Made by a program: the position numbers and the translations under genes. A stretch of DNA of 64,000 nt from Ottelia alismoides (taxonomy: Eukaryota; Streptophyta; Magnoliopsida; Alismatales; Hydrocharitaceae): NCBI GenBank assembly GCA_037367405.1, contig JAZKJV010006050.1, forward strand, positions 174,171 through 238,170. Reading direction: 5' to 3'. Position 1 is the stretch's first letter; each line of letters starts with the position of its first letter. Under the pieces are notes generated by a model that saw only the letters and a program-made list of their open reading frames with translations, was not told the DNA's origin and made no database searches. Of this stretch, positions 43,513 to 56,322 are shown one piece after another.

Positions 43513-45150
43513 TCTTGTACATCCGCAAATCTACCCGGTTCCCCATCTGTAATTATCCGATTATACTTAGGCTGACCTGAACCTAAGTATAGGGGGACCG
43601 CTACCATTGTTTATGCATCACTTCTCTTCTTTTATTTTTAATCCTTCTGTATTTAGTACGAGCTATGTCAACATTTCAATTTGTGCCATGGGGACATAGC
43701 ACAAGCTAAGTATAGGGGGGTGTATTTGTATATATTTTATCTACTTCATCCATAGCTCGTGCTTTAATCATTTTTATCTAACATTGGGGATGGGTACAAG
43801 TAGTGTGTTTTAAAACAAAAGCTAAAAAAAACCAAAAAAAAGAACAAAAAAAACTCATGGTCTTGCATTTCATCAAGCATTTCATGCATCCCTTGGTCGA
43901 TATATTCCTGACACATTCACTATCACTCAAGGCTTGAGGATTTTTGAGGACACTTGATTTCTGAAATCTTGAGATTCTGAGTTAGCCTGCCTTAGTCATT
44001 AGGGTTTTTAGAACTTAATAATCCACACTTCCCTAGTTTGAAAGATTTGAGCGCTATATTGCACTCTTCATCTCTAACATTCAAAAAGAATATGATCAGC
44101 ACAATCACTTTCACAACTGCATGATTGATGAGATGAGTTGAGATATCACTTGAGGAACTAGGACTAGAGATTTGAGTTTAGACCCGATCTGATGATATTC
44201 GAGGATGGGATAAAGTTAATGAAGGCTTCAGAAAACCTGAGTGTCAGCAAAACACTAGCCAGTATGTGAACAAGATTCATATGCTATCTTTTTGATATAG
44301 ACCTAAGTGACAGGGTGTGATGAAACTTAAGGAAAATTGTTGATCAGTGTGCGCCAACTTTTGGTAAAAGCAGTGGAGCTAGACAACAAAAGAAAAGAAA
44401 AAGAAAAGTCAAGAAAAGCTCTACCATCCCAAGTCAAAATTCTAAATGAGCTTCCACCAATGGCGAGCGCTCCCAAACATTTTCAAAGTGTCCACTTGGA
44501 CCAAGCGCTAATTAGGACCAAGGAGTCGGGCTGGCACCATAAAAGGGCTCTGCATTGTAAGCGATACAAGTCTGGGTGTCGAAGGTATCTTAGATACTCA
44601 AAAGAGACACACCCCGGTGTACTCCCTGAAAAACAAGTGCAGACGACTCCAAATTCTCTTGACGGACACATTGATCAACAAAATTAAAATATACTTGTGT
44701 TGAGTAATAAGGCACTCAAGAGGCACCTTGTTCCAATGAAAGGGAGAGAAAATCAGACACAATCCTATGCACTCCATCAACTGGCCGTCCATCTACACTT
44801 TCAAGTTTGACAAACTAATGAGACGGTTGACTGAAGCAAGAATAGACTTATTCCCTAGGGTTGAGGATCAGATCTAGAGGAGAGTCTCTTGGATTGGAAC
44901 TTTGGGTGATGTCTCGACTTTACTCTCATGAATGCAGTACACTAAGAATCATATCCTTATATTATATGTACAAATAGAGAGTCTGAAAATTAGAGAAGTT
45001 TGATTCCTTTTGATTAAAGCTTGGTTGAGCTCAGAATTTTAGGATCACTCAAATTAAGGGTCTTCTCTGAATTAAGCCTTGAAAATTCACTTACACAGTC
45101 AGGGATGTAATCAACTAAGTCATTCATTCATGCTTGGGGACGAGCATGGG
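43513..45150 (+). other. RT-E 3' noncoding region
   Basis: 1.6 kb with no supported gene. A hairpin (43562-43591) and a second PPT-like motif (43706-43720) lie at its start. The rest is unique-looking AT-rich sequence with a purine-rich stretch at 44380-44420. Confidence 0.65.
43562..43762 (+). repeat. RT-E hairpin/PPT-like module
   Basis: TATACTTAGG and CCTAAGTATA (43562-43591) form a hairpin followed by GGGGG. CTAAGTATAGGGGGG recurs at 43706-43720. TACGAGCTATG (43657-43667) can pair with CATAGCTCGTG (43751-43761), and GCTATGTC (43662) with GACATAGC (43693). It is the same layout as in the autonomous elements, reduced to one full hairpin. Confidence 0.8.
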
Positions 45151-45165
45151 CTAAGTATAGGGGTA
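45151..45165 (+). promoter_or_regulatory. RT-E polypurine tract
   Basis: CTAAGTATAGGGGTA directly precedes the 3' LTR start TGATGAATCTCG. Confidence 0.88.
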
Positions 45166-45220
45166 TGATGAATCTCGTATTCATCATGCTAAAATTGGTC
45201 ATTTAGGCTCTATTCCCCAT
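45166..45220 (+). repeat. RT-E 3' LTR, first 55 bp
   Basis: It begins with the palindrome TGATGAATCTCGTATTCATC and is cut by RT-D. It resumes at 61643. Confidence 0.9.
45216..45220. repeat. Target-site duplication of RT-D, left copy (CCCAT)
   Basis: CCCAT precedes the RT-D left LTR (TGATAACCGC) and recurs at 61638-61642. Confidence 0.93.
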
Positions 45221-47901
45221 TGATAACCGCACTTTATCGAGGGTCTAAATACGTCGCTGTGGCGACCCACAATAAAACGTGATTGATCAACAATGAACCC
45301 ACAATCAAGTATCAAACAATGAAAAACAAGTGTGGAGTCAAATTTATTTTTAACTCTGCGCAAATGGTGTATAGTGACAAGTATGCAGAGAGTTCGAACA
45401 CAGGGAGCAAACAGGGTAATTCAAAAATGTGCACAAGTGTGTGTGTGTGATGCGTCTACACTAAGCAAGCAAACAAAGCAATTTTTGTGGGTTTTAATTT
45501 TATATATATTTTTTAATTTAATTTTTAATTTTGTATTTTGATTTTTGATTTTCTAATTTTTATAATTTTATATTTTATATTTTTCTTTTTCTTTTCAATA
45601 TTGGAAAATGAAGACAATGTAATGAAAGGCAAGATGAAATATTTATAAAAATGTGCAAAAATATCCAAAAATTCAGAGATAAAATGTTTTTGATATTTTT
45701 AGGATTTTTTACTATTTTTTGTGATTTTTGGGGATTTTTCAAGGTGTTTCTAATATTTTTAAAGACTGAAATAAAGCAAAACAGTGCAAATAGTGCTGGC
45801 TGTGAATAAAATGGGAATTAAAATTAGCAAACAGCCCAAAATTTTTCACACTATTTTTCAAATAAAAAGAACAAAATGAGGAACAAACAGAACCTGAGTT
45901 TGTATTTTTTAGAGTTGTCCTTGATTTTATATATTTTTTTGAAGTTTTTGAGTGTTTTTAAATTTTTAGTGTTTTTCTTTTGAGATTTTTAATGATTTTT
46001 GGACTGACACTAAAATAGGATATAATAGGCACTAGGTAATTTTTTTGGAATTTTTAGAGGTGTTTTAAATGTTTTTGGCATTTTCTAAGCTAGACAGTGC
46101 ATAAAAAGCATGTTTTTGATTTTTAATAAATATAAAAATAAAAGAAAATCAAAAACTAAAATGATAGCGTCAAAGGACACATGCACAGGAGCTTAAGTTT
46201 AAAATTTGAGAAATTTTAGGATTCAAATGATGCCTTAAATAAATACTACAAGCTCACAAGAATATCAAGGCTGTCAGGGGCATATATGCAAATACCAAAC
46301 ATTCCAGGGGCATTAATGCAATTTGCGCACAAATTTTGTACTGTATAAAATATCTTTTGGACCAAATCCAATACCCAAAGCCGTAGGGGCTTGATTGCAA
46401 AAGTCCCCAAGCGCACGTGAGTAACACGCGCGCCTGGAAGGGGGCCTAATAGCAATACCTAAAAATATATGGGGTTTATACGCAAAAGTTCCAAAAAGAT
46501 TTAACTAAATAGAAATAATTGCGGACTGAATATTAAAAGCAAAATCCACAAGATTATATCCGCAAAATTCCCAAGAAACACGTGCCTGAGCACGTGCGCC
46601 TGGGAGGATATTTCTGCAATGGTTCAAAACCACGCGAGCTGTTTTGAAAATATTACAAAAACATAAAGCGGCCAATGAAAGTTTTAACAGTTATTACAAA
46701 ATGCAAAAATGCCCAGGGTACTAAAGCAAAATTACCCCCAAGGTTAAGGCGCGGGCGGACGGTCAGATGAAGGCACTTATGACACGCGTCAGCTCAGGGG
46801 GCTGCGATACCGCTTCGCGATGTATGGCTTGGATTAGAAGGTCGTCGCGAGATGGACGGTTGTGGTCTCTTCAGATCAGATGGCTGCTGAAGCGCGGGAA
46901 GAACAAAAGTGAATCCGACGGTCTGGACCAGGCGTGGACGAACGGCTGAAGAACTCGCCGGGAACGAGTTTGGGCTAGACGAAGCTCCGATCTCCGACAC
47001 CTCTCTTCCCCTCGAACAGCTCGAACAAGCTCCTGGGAGTTACCCCTACCCCACGGCGGAGCCAAAATGGGCGGTGGAGCCCCGGTGCGCCGCCGCGCGG
47101 TCAGGGTTGACGGTGGTTCCAGGCTGCTAGTCCAGCTTCAAAAATCGACCCCCAGGTGTGGTTCCATGCTGTCTAAACCTGCAGGAAGAAGTGAGAGGGT
47201 CGGGGGTAAATTGCCCCGACCCCGCGGAATGCCAAAAATGAGATGAAGGCGGAGTGATGGGCGTAGATAGGCGAAGGTGGCCGGAGATATTCCGGCCGAA
47301 TATCGATTGAGCGAATCGACTAGTGGATGAACGAGATAAATGGGGGAAAAGGAAGCTGGGAATGCGATGAGTGAAATGACGGTGAAAAAACCAAGAGAAG
47401 ACACAGCGTCGAGCCCAGGTTGAGCGAGGGAAGGGGGTACCTCGACGGGGAAACCACCGGAGGTAGGAGGGGCGCCCGGACCTTGCCCAGCTCGTCTCCG
47501 ATTAAGCGAGCAAGGTGCTGTCACCACCAGCTCGTCAATGGTTCAGAGGGATGGAGGGTCTAGGTCAAAAATGGGGTCCCAAAATGAATAAAGAATGAAT
47601 AAAATAAATAGGTATTTTTATTGTATTTTGGCCTTATCTCCCCCTACTTTATTCCTTGTCGACCTATTCATCAAGATGCCTAGGTCTCGGGGGTTTTGGG
47701 TCATAAAATATTTACAATATTTTATTCTTTTTCTTTTCTTTATTTATTATATAATTTTGGCCTTAATTACAGTATTTTATACACTATTGTGATGCACATG
47801 CATGGATGCTAAGATGGTGATTTTAATGTTATTTACAGGCATTTGCTAGGGTTTTTAGTGCCAAAATGATAGAATAAAGATGATGAAATGTGGATTCATC
47901 A
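45221..47901 (-). repeat. RT-D left (3') LTR
   Basis: 2681 bp, TGATAACCGC to GGATTCATCA in forward reading. There is an AT-rich U5 with repeated TGCAAAT/CCCC words (46260-46740), a GC-rich R (46750-47570) and an AT-rich U3. It is nearly identical to the right LTR, with small differences such as TTCATCA against TTAATCA at the end. Confidence 0.95.
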
Positions 47902-47915
47902 TCCCCCTATACTTT
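47902..47915 (-). promoter_or_regulatory. RT-D polypurine tract
   Basis: The minus strand reads AAAGTATAGGGGGA directly before the LTR. Confidence 0.9.
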
Positions 47916-50388
47916 ACCTTTGCTAGTCCCTAGCAAACACTTATGCAATAAGTGCAAATGAAGCAGAAAGAAAAGAAAAAGAAGAAATATGGATTTTATT
48001 TGACTATCAAACTTATCTTTACAAAATCAAAGTTTGGAGCTTAAGTCAGACCTTTGGAATTTTAGTGCGGGCGGAACCTTAGTGAGAACCGTGTTTGAAA
48101 TTTAACAGTCCTTAACAATCCCAAAACTCTGTCCAAGTCTCCTCAATAGCCAGGTCAGAAATATATCAATTCATACGCAAACTCTTACGACTATGAATCT
48201 GACTTGTACAGTGTAAGTGATGGTGGCTCTCCCTAACTAGAATGACAAAGAAACTGACTTCTCCAGTACGACAACCCAATGATTCCCCAATCCAATGACT
48301 CGATCCTCGAGGAGCGGGGTATTCCCTTCTAAGTTCAAGTGGCAACCAGCTCAAGAGAAGGGGGTGAAGAGAAGAATGGACGGTAGCCAGTGTAGCTACC
48401 TATCCCGGGATGCAAGACCAGTGTAGTCAAGTCATCCTGCTGCAGGCTCACATATTTGACTTTGGAACTCAAGCTTGCTTATTGACTTTGTACATACTTG
48501 CAGGCTTTTTATTTTTGTACATGCCTGAACTTTTTTTTTTGAATACTATATACAACAGCATTTACATAAGGAGTTTTTCCTCTTGAGCCAGTAGACTATC
48601 CCTCTTTTGAAGCTTTATTGCAACCCACAGCTTCCTGTCTTTAGACTTCCTAATCACTGGACGGGTTGGGGTGCACTTCCCTCCCTAGAGGAGGACAAGT
48701 GTTTCCACTTGTGTGCGTCTCATACCGGCAAATCCGATCCCCTCACCACTCTAACTGAGTTGAGCCATGTGAAAGGTGCAGGTGTCCAAGTTAGGTCATT
48801 ATCAACAAGAATCGTGCGTGTGCTCTGAAATACTCTACTTAGGCAGTCAAGAATCCATTGAACCAAGTCTCGTGATCCTCAAAGAATTAAGTCAACTAGA
48901 CCTGAAGTACCTCAAACCCAGTTCCTGTAAGGTTCCTGTTATTAGGTAAATTTTAAGGTCCAATCAAGCTCCAATCTCCGGATTTTACTTAGACTTGTTC
49001 AACTATCAAACTTAATCCGAAAAATGCTCATGCTATGCAATGCAATGCAGGAAATATTTTTGTGATGCAATTTTCAAAGGTTTTGAACTTTTTATGGATT
49101 TTTGAAAATATGATGCATGCATTTTTTTGTCCTTTTCAAAAAGATTTTTCAAATGTTTTTGGATTTTAATTTTGCAAATGTTTTTGGGCTTTTTGAAAAC
49201 AAAAAGATTTTGGCTGAAAAATAGGTTAAAATATGTACACGGGAGTGCTTCTTATATACACAAGAAGTGGATTTTAAGAATTTACAGGATAAGTGGTCAA
49301 TTTTATAAGTATATATAGGTAGTGGATTTTGGTGTAATGTTGGTATTCCTCAAACTTATTTGACACAAGCTTTTCACACAAAATTTTGAAAACTATAGTC
49401 CAAAATAATTTTTACAAACATTTTTGCAAACATGTACACACATTTGAAAATCATTTTGCAAAGGTTTTTCAAAACAGTATATATAGATTTTTCCAATCAT
49501 TTTTGCAACCATTTTCAAACCATTTGCAAATCATTTTTCAAACATTTTGTTTCACACAAAGAAAATAAATTTTACAAACCACACAATTTCACACAGGTTG
49601 AAAACATGTAACAAAATATTTTCAAAATAGTTTTCAATAGATGTTCACAAAGATTTTCAAACTATTTTTCAAATATTTTGCAAAAAATATTTTCACCTGA
49701 TTTATTAATCAGTATATACAAAAAGAATCTGAGGAATAACCACATCTTTTTATTATAGATTTTAATGAATTTTAAAGAATTTTTAGCCATGTTATTAGGA
49801 AAATATGAAAGTACGAGTTATGGCTAAAGTATATACGTAGTATATACGACCCCCCTATACTTAGCTTGAGCTATGTCCTCATAGATCGGAGAGAAAAGAG
49901 AAGACATAACTCGTACTAAGTATAGACAAGTCTAAATAATAAAGGAACAAATGAATCAAACGAATGAGAAGTTGACCGTCCCCCCTATACTTAGGATCAA
50001 ATAATCCTAAGTATAGCAGACTGTACACAACGCAGGGAGGGTCAAGGGTGGGAATGAACAGATCGTACGCAGATTGTCTCCCCCTATACTTAGGGTAAAA
50101 TAACCCTAAGTATAGACAAGAAGAGGAGACAATGGAGAGGACCGAAAAGGATAGAACAACTCAGGGTGCCAACCCCCTATACTTAGGACAAAGTACGTCC
50201 TGAGTATGGAAAACTGTCTACAAGGACGTCACCTTTTTGATAGAAAAAGAAGATAGAAAAGGAAAAGAAGAAAAGAAGAAAATAAATCAACAGATGAAAG
50301 AGTGATATAGATAGATGGATCTGTACAGCGGATGATGGAATTGATCACCATGTATGAGATGCAGATGATGAGATTCAAAGGACACATC
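47916..50388 (-). other. RT-D 3' noncoding region
   Basis: 2.5 kb without a supported gene or envelope ORF. It is collinear with RT-C 126-2617. An AT-rich TTTTCAAA/TTTGCAAA block lies at 49020-49720 and the hairpin array at 49811-50209. Confidence 0.75.
49811..50209 (-). repeat. RT-D hairpin/PPT-like array
   Basis: Hairpins CTATACTTAGG/CCTAAGTATAG lie at 49985-50016 and 50084-50115, with a degenerate one at 50177-50209. CTATACTTAG at 49856 pairs at longer range with CTAAGTATAG at 49916-49925. It is interleaved with GTACGAGTTATG/CATAACTCGTAC. Confidence 0.85.
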
Positions 50389-51666
50389 TCATACCAGAAG
50401 AATGGGGGCAACGTCAATGGTCGGCGGATCATGATCTAGATATAATTTCAGGCGTTGACCATTGACGCGGAAGGTAGAGGAAGATGACGGTTCGGATATG
50501 TCGATGTTGCCATTGTCATGTACCTTCCTGACCACATACGGACCTTTCCACTTGCTCTGCAACTTCCCTGGGAATAATTTCAGCCTGGAATCAAACAACC
50601 ATACTCTCTGATCTGGCTCAAACTGTTTATGGCTGATATGCGAATCGTGCCATGTCTTCACTTTTTCCTTGTACTGTAGGTTGTTGGAAAAGGCTGTATC
50701 TCTCAGTTCTTCCAGGGCTGCCAATTCTGCTCTTCTCTGGTCTCCTATACTCTCCGGATCCAAAAGCAACTCAGTGACTGCCCAAAAAGATTTGTGCTTG
50801 ATCTCTACTGGCAAATGGCATGGCTTGCCATAGATGAGACGAAAGGGAGATGTCCCCAATGGATTCTTGAAAGAAGTCCGATAAGCCCACAAGACCGAGT
50901 CCAAAAGCTGTGACCAATCCTTTCGGTCTGGGCGGACAACTTTCTGCAAGATAGTCTTTATCTCCCGATTCGATACTTCGGCAAGACCATTAGTCTGAGG
51001 GTGATAAGGAGTGGCAACCCGATGGTCAATGCCGAACTCGTCTGCAAGGGCCCTAACCTTGTCATTGATGAAGTGAGACCCCCCGTCTGAAATCAAGACT
51101 CTAGGTACCCCGAACTGTGAAATGATATTTTTCCTCAAAAATTTGCAAACGATTTTAGCATTTGCGGCTCGGGCGGGGATGGCCTCAACCCATCGACTGA
51201 CATAGTCTACAACGAGCAAAATATGCTCGAATCCTTGACTCTTAGGAAATGGGCCCATGAAATCAATCCCCCATACATCAAAAACTTCACAGAAGTGAAT
51301 GGGTTGCATGGGCATCATGTCTCTCTGTCCGTAGGTTCCCATTTTCTGACAGTCAGTACATCTCTTCACGAACTCATCAGAATCCTTGAAGAGAGTAGGC
51401 CACCATAGGCCGGATTGAAGCACCTTCTGTGCTGTCCTTTTTCCAGAATGATGTCCTCCTGCCTCAAGCTTGTGGCAGTATGTGAGGACGCTATGATGCT
51501 CTTCTTGAGGAATGCACCTCCTCCAGATACTGTCCCCTCCTTCATGATAAAGGACGGGATCCTCCCAATGGTAAAACTTGGCCTTCGCCAGGAAGGTCTC
51601 AAGTTTCTGCCTGGGCCAACCTTGTGGAACCGTCTTGGCTACAAGATAGTTCACAATGTCAGCATA
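50389..51666 (-). pseudogene. pol: RT-D integrase
   Basis: The minus-strand frame starts after a TGA at 51667-51669 that replaces a Trp codon (LP-stop-YADIV). It contains the HHCC finger ending CTDCQKMG, GIDFMGP, ISDGGSHF and NGLAEVSNRE (D,D35E complete), and KLQSKWKGPYVVRKV. It ends at 50389 with no chromodomain. It is very close to the RT-C fragment. The domain is open throughout but cut off from RT by one nonsense codon. Confidence 0.93.
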
Positions 51667-53112
51667 TCATGGGAGCGAGGTGACAGCCAAGATCGCATCA
51701 TCTGGGAATGTCTCTGTGATAGGTGCGCTGGGCTCAGATTCCTCAAGATTCTCCAATCTGGAGAGATGATCCGCCACCACATTCTTGACTCCGGGCTTGT
51801 CCTTAATCTCAATATCAAATTCCTGGAGTAGAAGGATCCATCTGGTGAGACGTGCTTTGGCATCCTTCTTAGCCATTAAATACCGGATGGCGGTATGATC
51901 AGTATAAATGGTCACTCTAGATCCGAGAATGTAAGATCTATACTTATCAAGAGCGAACACTACGGCCAGCATCTTTTTCTCAGTCACAGTGTAATTCCGC
52001 TGCGCGGCATCCAAAGTCCGGCTGGCGTAGTGAATGGCAAAGGGTAGTCCATCCCTCCTCTGTCCGAGCACAGCCCCAACGGCAAAATCTGAAGCATCCG
52101 TCATGATCTCGAATGGGAGAGACCAATCGGGTGGCTGAAGGACAGGAGCTGAGACAACCATATTTTTGAGAGTCTCAAAAGATTCAAGACACTTATCATT
52201 GACAATAAACTCGGTGTCTTTTGTCAGCAAGTCAGTGAGCGGTCGGGCAATTCGACTGAAGTCCTGAATGAACCGTCGGTAGAGACCGACATGCCCCAGA
52301 AAAGACCGTAACTGACGCAAGTTGGATGGTGGATTGAGTTTTCTGATGATATCCACCTTAGCCGGATCGACCTCCATGCCCCTGTTGGAGACGATATGAC
52401 CAAGGACCGTCCCCTGAGTCATCATGAAATGACTCTTCTCCCAAGATAAGACAAGATTGACCTCAATGCAGCGCTTGAGCACACGGTCTAGGCAGTCAAG
52501 ACAAGCGTCGAACCCGTTGCCATAGACCGAGAAGTCATCCATGAAGACCTCTAAACAGTCACCCACCATGTCCGAGAAGATGGACAACATGCACCTTTGG
52601 AATGTCGCCGGAGCGTTACATAGACCAAAGGGCATCCGTTTGAAAGCATAAGTCCCAAACGGACAGGTGAATGTCATTTTCTCCTGGTCTTCGGGCGCAA
52701 TGGCCACTTGATTGTATCCAGAGTACCCATCAAGAAAACAATAACGACTCTTCCCGGCTAGCCGCTCGATAATCTGATCAATGAATGGTAGCGGGAAGTG
52801 ATCCTTCTTGGTGGCCTCATTTAATCGTCTGTAGTCCACACAGACCCTCCAAGAAGTTGGTACTCTGGTAGCGATCTCCTCTCCAGACTCATTGACAACT
52901 ACAGTGATACCCGTCTTCTTGGGTACCACATGTAGCGGACTTACCCATTTGGAGTCGGAGATGGGATAGATGAAATCGGCGCTCCACCACCTTGAAATTT
53001 CTTTCATGACTACGTCTCGAAGATTCGGGTTCAGCCGTCGTTGGAACTCACGCGACGGCTTAGCGTTATCCTCAAGATAGATGTGGTGAGAGCAAAGATT
53101 TGGGCTCAGCCC
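51667..53112 (-). pseudogene. pol: RT-D reverse transcriptase and RNase H
   Basis: Same frame as the integrase. It begins just after a TAG at 53113-53115, which replaces a codon in the DLxGLSP segment. Visible are [44 protein letters not shown] (codons 52534-52545), then RNase H with [14 protein letters not shown], a changed [11 protein letters not shown] (RT-A/B have EKEM, so an acidic residue is lost here) and TDHTAIRYL. It ends at a TGA at 51667. Confidence 0.92.
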
Positions 53113-54649
53113 CTAGAGATCAGCTATACTCCAACCGATTGCCTTACGGTTTCTTTCAAGAACCTCCATCAGACGAGATTCTTGCTCTCCAGTCAAATCT
53201 GCTGAGATAATGACTGGGTACATTTCTGGCTCACCCGCAAGGAATCTGTATGTCATCGACTGCGGCAAAGGTTTCCGTTCTGGACAACTGGGAGGTGGCA
53301 GATCTGGCTTCTGATATGTCTGTGTAAATGCTACCAGGTCTTCATGGGAGAACTCTCGCTCTGCATGAATTTCTGATGAAGGGCGGCCTGCTGAATCATC
53401 AATAAACTGCACTGGCTCGCACTCTGTCATGGCTGTTGGCTCAGAAGGAATCAGACAAGGCAAATAATCATCAAAGTGATCCCAGTCAATGTCTGAATCC
53501 GAGGGATCTGAAGAAGATGAACATGATTGAAATTCCTCAGCACCACTCATTACAACACTGTCAGCTTCAGATATATCCTCCTCCAGGGATGTGCTCTCCC
53601 GGCTCTCGACTGCCATGAGCTTGAGATATAGTGAATCTGTGGGCAAAGCGAGGGTCGGTGCTACGGGATCTTTCCAGTTGGATTCATCATCAGTCATCTC
53701 AAAATCACAAACCTGGTGGATGTCTAGCTCCTTCTCTGTCATCTGCTCGGCTTCGCTGGATTGTTCTGAGCACGCCAACTCTCTGGCTCTGATCTGGTCG
53801 ATCGTATCTATTTGTATGCTTTCGCCCTCTACGCGAAAACATACCGTCCTACTGTCATGGTCGGATACCGCCTTGGCAGTGGCCAAGAATGGGCGTCCAA
53901 GTATGATGGGGGCATCGGTTACCGACTCAGGGATCTCCATGTCCAATACAACAAAGTCCACGGGGAATTTCAGGCCCTGAATGGTAACGACCACGTCCTT
54001 CAACAACCCCTTCAGCCTCTTAATCGACCTATCAGCAAACTGAAGGACCGTTCTGCTTCGAAGAAGAGGGCCAAACTCGAACTGCTTGAGTAAGGCTGCC
54101 GGAAGGAGGTTGATCGAAGACCCGCTGTCTAATAGAGTACGATCGAACCGCTGCTCCTGGATCTCGCATCTGACATAGGAAGCTCCTGTATCGGGTCGCT
54201 TGGCTGGCAATGTGTTCTGAATGGCGCAGCAAGTGTCGTGAGTGAGCATATGGATTTGATCTATGTGCCTCTTCTTCCTTCGGACAGTAGTTGTCTCTTT
54301 CAAATTCTTCTTGAAGAAGGGGATATGCTCAAATGCTTCTCGTAGAGTCAGCTGAATGTGAAATCTGTCAATCATTTCGTTGCCGAACTCTACCTGTTGG
54401 CTCTTTTTCGGATTTTCTTTTTTGTTCCCCTTCATACGGCGGAGTGCCTCAGGGAAGGGGATGGTAGGGGCCTCCTCAGATGGAGGACTAGGAGTCGGTC
54501 CCTGTGCCTGTGAAGAAAGAGAATCCATACAATTATCATCATTCACCACATATGGATCCGCAATTTGAACAGAAACCTTTCCTTTATTCATATTTTTGTT
54601 TTTCTTTTTGTTCCCACAGTCTCTAGGTACAAAATGTGGTAACATCACA
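53113..54649 (-). pseudogene. pol: RT-D pre-protease linker, retropepsin and RT N-terminal linker
   Basis: Same frame as RT. From MIDRFHIQLTLREAF it runs to the retropepsin site LLDSGSSINLLP (codons 54121-54129 for Asp-Ser-Gly) and PIILGRPFLATAKA, then an acidic linker and [20 protein letters not shown]. It stops at TAG 53113-53115. A frame change between about 54650 and 54710 separates it from gag. Confidence 0.9.
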
Positions 54650-55639
54650 GATGGTGGCTCAACAAAGTAGATGTAGTGGCCTCAGCACCACCACTAGCAC
54701 CGGTCTTCATGGCATCAGCACCGCTCTCTGGTCCATCATCCAAATGGTGGCATCAGCACCACCGTCTGCAACTGGTATCACGACGGCATCAGCACCGTCG
54801 TCTGGATCTCCGTCCTTGGTGGCAGCAGCAACACCGTCTTCAACATCATCATTAGCGACATCAGCACCGCTATTCTGCTCCTCTGGCGCTCCTGGTTCAG
54901 CATCTGGTTGTCGCTCAGAAGAGGCGCCGTCGGCTGGCATCCTACCGCTCCTAGTAGTAACAAAATCAGCATCATAATAGGAATAAGACATGTCACTCAA
55001 ATAGTCACTAGGAGAGGTGTCCTCTGTAAACTCTACCTGCTCAGATTTTCTTTTTAGATTATTAGGATTAGGTTCGATCTGAGCGGGTATAGCGGCTTTG
55101 CCTTTGATGATATCCCGCATCTCCTGCCGGAATTCATCCATTTCTTGCCTGAAGGAGGCTCGCTGTTCAGATAGCAAGCGGGCAAGATCATCAAGGGCTG
55201 GGTTCTCAAAGGCATGACCCTAAGAACCGGATGGTTGTCCCTGCTGGAAATGGGGCTGCTGCTGCTGTTGCTGATATTGGGGGGAAGGCTGGTGATAAGA
55301 CTGCTAAGGCGGCTGTCGCTGCCTCCACTGTTGTCCCTGATAGGCGGGACGAGGACCACTGTGATATTGCTGCGGCCGGGCATACTGGGGCTGCTGGTGT
55401 TGCTGCTGTGGCTGGCTGTTCTGCTGTCCTTGGGTGGGATTCTGCTGCTGGGAAGAGGATCCACCATTGCCCCAACGGAATCCGGGGTGATCCCGACGAA
55501 TCCCGGGCTGAGGGTACCGGTCGTACCAAATCCCATTGACTTCCATCAATGGTTCCTGCTCGAAGGAGGGTGGAAGAAGAACTGCCAGTGGCTGCTCCGG
55601 CTGATAGACCACCATCTGCGTGTCTTGAGACGGTGGTTG
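54650..55639 (-). pseudogene. gag: RT-D gag C-terminal region
   Basis: Decayed. The frame differs from the protease. Nonsense codons lie at 55304-55306 and 55220-55222, with another near 54707. A Gln-rich region (QQQNPTQGQQNSQPQQQ) comes first, then the conserved KAAIPAQIEPNPNNLKRKSE block. Weaker GADA-type repeats appear where RT-A has GGTEAT repeats. Confidence 0.85.
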
Positions 55640-56322
55640 CTATGGATGGTACTGTAGCAGTGGAACCGGCTCTGCCTGGATATGATTCACCTGTCGGTAT
55701 GAGGTAGAGGGTTGGTTGGAACTGCTACTGCTGGAGTCAGCCCGTGACCTGGGAGGCTGTTGGGAGTGAGCTTGTGCCTCCTGAATGCATAGGATTTGAG
55801 TTTTCAGGTCACTCATGGTTTTGGTGAGAAGGTCCATCTGAGCAAGACCTTGGTTCTGCTTCTTCTCGAGGATCTCCATGCGGTCCAACTTCTCACTAAT
55901 AATGCCCATGTCAGCTGCGGCTGATTCGGCTTGGGCTGTGGCAGCTGACACAGTGTTGGGACCGGCATCGATGCGGGCGATCCTCTGAAATGATCCCGCT
56001 CCTTGCGGGGGCTTCTGATGTGTGTAGACTCGGGCCTGGGCCATTACTGTGGAGTTTTCTGCCATGCCTTCGTAAATGGCCCAGACATCGTCTTCTCCCT
56101 TGGAGAAATAAGACCCACCGCAAGAGGCGTTCACAAGCCCCTGCAGCTCCGGTGTCAGCCCACAGAAGAAACTCTGCACAAGATTGGGCTTGGAGATGTC
56201 ATGATGTGGACACCGGTCGATGAGCTCTCTGAATCGATCCCAGGCTTCATGGAACTGTTCATTTGGGATCATGACGAAATTGCTGATCATGGCTCGAGCT
56301 GCGTTGGTCCGGCCGAGAGGTA
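55640..56322 (-). pseudogene. gag: RT-D gag capsid C-terminal part
   Basis: It contains LGRTNAARAMISNF, FHEAWDRFRELIDRCPHH, NLVQSFFCGLTPELQGLVNA and GGSYFSKGEDDVW. It follows a 1-nt deletion relative to RT-A near 56317-56325 and ends with a TAG at 55640-55642 in the Gln/Pro-rich region. Confidence 0.9.
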
